Assembly: GCF_900114475.1 (NCBI RefSeq)
Contig: NZ_FOTE01000002.1
Coordinates: 372,001-436,000, forward strand
DNA: 64,000 nucleotides
DNA from: Paenibacillus sp. 1_12
Lineage (GTDB): Bacteria; Bacillota; Bacilli; Paenibacillales; NBRC-103111
Direction of reading: 5' to 3'
Part shown: positions 62,600 through 64,000 of the stretch, piece after piece
Layout of the letters: each line of letters opens with the position of its first letter
How positions within the stretch are numbered: position 1 is the stretch's first letter
Program-made: the position numbers and the translations under genes
Notes under the pieces: generated by a model
Told to the model about the DNA's origin: nothing
Seen by the model: the letters and a program-made list of their open reading frames with translations, nothing else
Databases searched by the model: none

Positions 62600-64000
62600 T
62601 TAAGTGTTATGATATTTTTTTCGATAATCTCCAGGCGTCATATCCTCCATCTTGCGGAAATATCGGATGAAATTTTGCGAATTCTGGTATCTGAGCTTCT
62701 CTGCAATTTGTGATACCTTCATATCCGTTTCCAGTAGCCATTTTTTTGCCTGATTAAGCCGATATTGGGAAACATAATCACTGAAATTCACACCGGTTTC
62801 CTTACGGAACACCGTCTTGAGATAATTCGGATGGTAATTCAGGCGCGTTGCACACAGATCCAGAGTCAAATCAGACTCAAACTCTTCATGGATAATTTCG
62901 ATCATATGCTCGGAGATATTCTTATTCTGGCTTTCCCACTTTTTGTTCAGCAGTGTAACCATCGGCTCCAGTACCATTCTCATAAACCAGCTCTCGGTTT
63001 CTGCAATCGTTTTGAGATTAAATAGCTGCTCGAACAGCTGGCGGTCCTCTTGTGAGGAGGCCTGCAGATTCTCACCGGCATTTTGGATTTCCCGAATCAG
63101 GTCGGCCAGCAGCCGAAACAAAATCATCTGGTATTCCTGATGCCGTATAGGATCGCGCAGTATGACGGTAAGAAATTCGTGCAGCAGCTGCTGAGCTTTG
63201 ACCAGGTCGGGAACCTTCAAAGCATCAATAAGCTGCTTTTCGATCCATTCTGGAAAAATCGTCTGAATCCGATGGTCAGGCAATACATCCTCCACATGCA
63301 GGATAGCCTCTTCGCCAAATCGAATTCTATATTTTAACGCCTCCAGACTTTCCCTATAAGCCTGCGCCCCTCGATTCAGGTTCGTAAAGAAGCCACTGAT
63401 GCCTATGCTGATTTGCAGCCCCAATATTTCTTTGACCGTAGACTGGATCAGCTCTGAAAGGGCATACACATCATTTTTACCTTCCTCTGGTGAAGAAGCC
63501 CTGTTTCTCAGCAGTGTGATCTGATTGCCGCCAATCACGACAGGCTCGAGACGGGACTCCGGCAGTGTCAGCTCCGAGACAATATTGTTAACCGCAAACA
63601 TCAACAGGTCATGGTCATTTTCCTGAAAACGCGTTCCCGTCAAGCTGTCAATTTGAACCGTCAGCACACAATAGGAGTCGGTCCCCCAATCATACTGAAA
63701 TTGCTCTGACTTTTCCTGAATCTCTTGCGTATTCAGCTCACCTAACAACAGCTTTCTCACAAAAAATTCCTTTAGCTGCTTCGTATGTCCCTGTATTTGG
63801 TCGAGCAGTCTCGATTGTGATTTTCGCAGCGAAACGATATGTTTGCCAATGAACTGCAGCTCATCCTCATTTCTGTTCTCGATGGATCTGCCTCCAGCAG
63901 CAGACTCGAATACGAGACGGATGGGCGTATAGATTCGATTGGAACCGATCAATGAGAGCACCAGCAAAATGAGGAATACCCCTGAGCATACATAAAATGT
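62600..64000 (-). CDS. Membrane-associated AraC-type regulator (5' end outside the window)
   Basis: The frame is open from the right edge (TFYVCSGVFLILLVLSLIGS, a membrane segment) to the stop at 62600, giving 466 visible residues. The true start is beyond 64000. The visible part has a HAMP-like stretch, a long cytoplasmic linker with LQISIGISGFFTNLNRGAQA (a cyclase-like fold element common in this family), and a C-terminal DNA-binding domain (CATRLNYHPNYLKTVFRKET and VSQIAEKLRYQNSQNFIRYF). Such one-component regulators sense extracellular ligands and control adjacent transport genes. It ends upstream of the Fbp-like operon. Confidence 0.85.
   Translation of the reverse strand, partial: TFYVCSGVFLILLVLSLIGSNRIYTPIRLVFESAAGGRSIENRNEDELQFIGKHIVSLRKSQSRLLDQIQGHTKQLKEFFVRKLLLGELNTQEIQEKSEQFQYDWGTDSYCVLTVQIDSLTGTRFQENDHDLLMFAVNNIVSELTLPESRLEPVVIGGNQITLLRNRASSPEEGKNDVYALSELIQSTVKEILGLQISIGISGFFTNLNRGAQAYRESLEALKYRIRFGEEAILHVEDVLPDHRIQTIFPEWIEKQLIDALKVPDLVKAQQLLHEFLTVILRDPIRHQEYQMILFRLLADLIREIQNAGENLQASSQEDRQLFEQLFNLKTIAETESWFMRMVLEPMVTLLNKKWESQNKNISEHMIEIIHEEFESDLTLDLCATRLNYHPNYLKTVFRKETGVNFSDYVSQYRLNQAKKWLLETDMKVSQIAEKLRYQNSQNFIRYFRKMEDMTPGDYRKKYHNT

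Overview
The window looks like a chromosomal segment of a Paenibacillus-like spore-forming Firmicute of moderate GC content. The signs are strong AGGAGG-type ribosome binding sites, frequent GTG and TTG starts, several YesM/YesN-type two-component pairs, many CUT1-type sugar ABC transporters of the LplB/LplC kind, a spore germination operon (GerA family) and an S-layer-anchored surface protein. I saw no rRNA, tRNA, CRISPR array or transposase gene. The species assignment is an inference.

Region 1 (1-17550) is a carbohydrate-uptake and catabolism locus. A YesM-type sensor kinase and a full-length AraC-type response regulator point right (14184-17547). Pointing left is a long series: a response-regulator fragment without a receiver domain, two permeases, a binding lipoprotein, an aldo/keto reductase, an SMP-30 lactonase-like protein, a mutarotase-like protein, a large glycosidase-like protein, an amidohydrolase, a second aldo/keto reductase and a second glycosidase-like protein cut by the left edge. 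Two copies of a repeat that carries a Shine-Dalgarno sequence sit directly before two of these genes. The substrate is not recognisable, and this is the best candidate for an undescribed pathway.

Region 2 (17550-22860) holds a Gfo/Idh/MocA oxidoreductase, a broken SRPBCC/AHSA1 gene behind a strikingly symmetrical operator-like site, an AraC regulator and two tandem carbon-nitrogen hydrolases. One hydrolase is fused to an acetyltransferase and has Ser in place of the catalytic Cys.

Region 3 (22860-27140) is a periplasm-type dehydrogenase module: a Tat-signal gamma subunit, a GMC flavoprotein with a Cys cluster, TatC and TatA, with a divergent lipoprotein cytochrome c. Region 4 (27150-31070) is an Fbp-like ABC transporter. 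Region 5 (31270-35870) contains two small genes and a germination operon in the order B-A-C. Region 6 (35960-43120) contains a frameshifted DJ-1/PfpI gene, a GRDP-like protein with a Cys/Ser/Gly-rich tail, a DeoR regulator, a phosphodiesterase-like gene, a DMT transporter and an antiporter-MarR operon with a perfect palindrome upstream.

Region 7 (43400-48250) has an AraC gene next to a decayed AraC fragment and a 1062-residue protein with five NEAT-like domains and three SLH domains, preceded by two Fur-box-like sites. Region 8 (48300-54510) is a second sugar locus: two permeases, a binding protein, two five-bladed-propeller glycosidases and a PhyH-type dioxygenase. The upstream permease is interrupted by an in-frame TAA near its C terminus. 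Region 9 (54760-64000) holds a bacterial nitric oxide synthase with its own promoter, a YesM/YesN pair behind a second Fbp-like transporter, and the C-terminal part of a membrane-bound AraC regulator running off the right edge.
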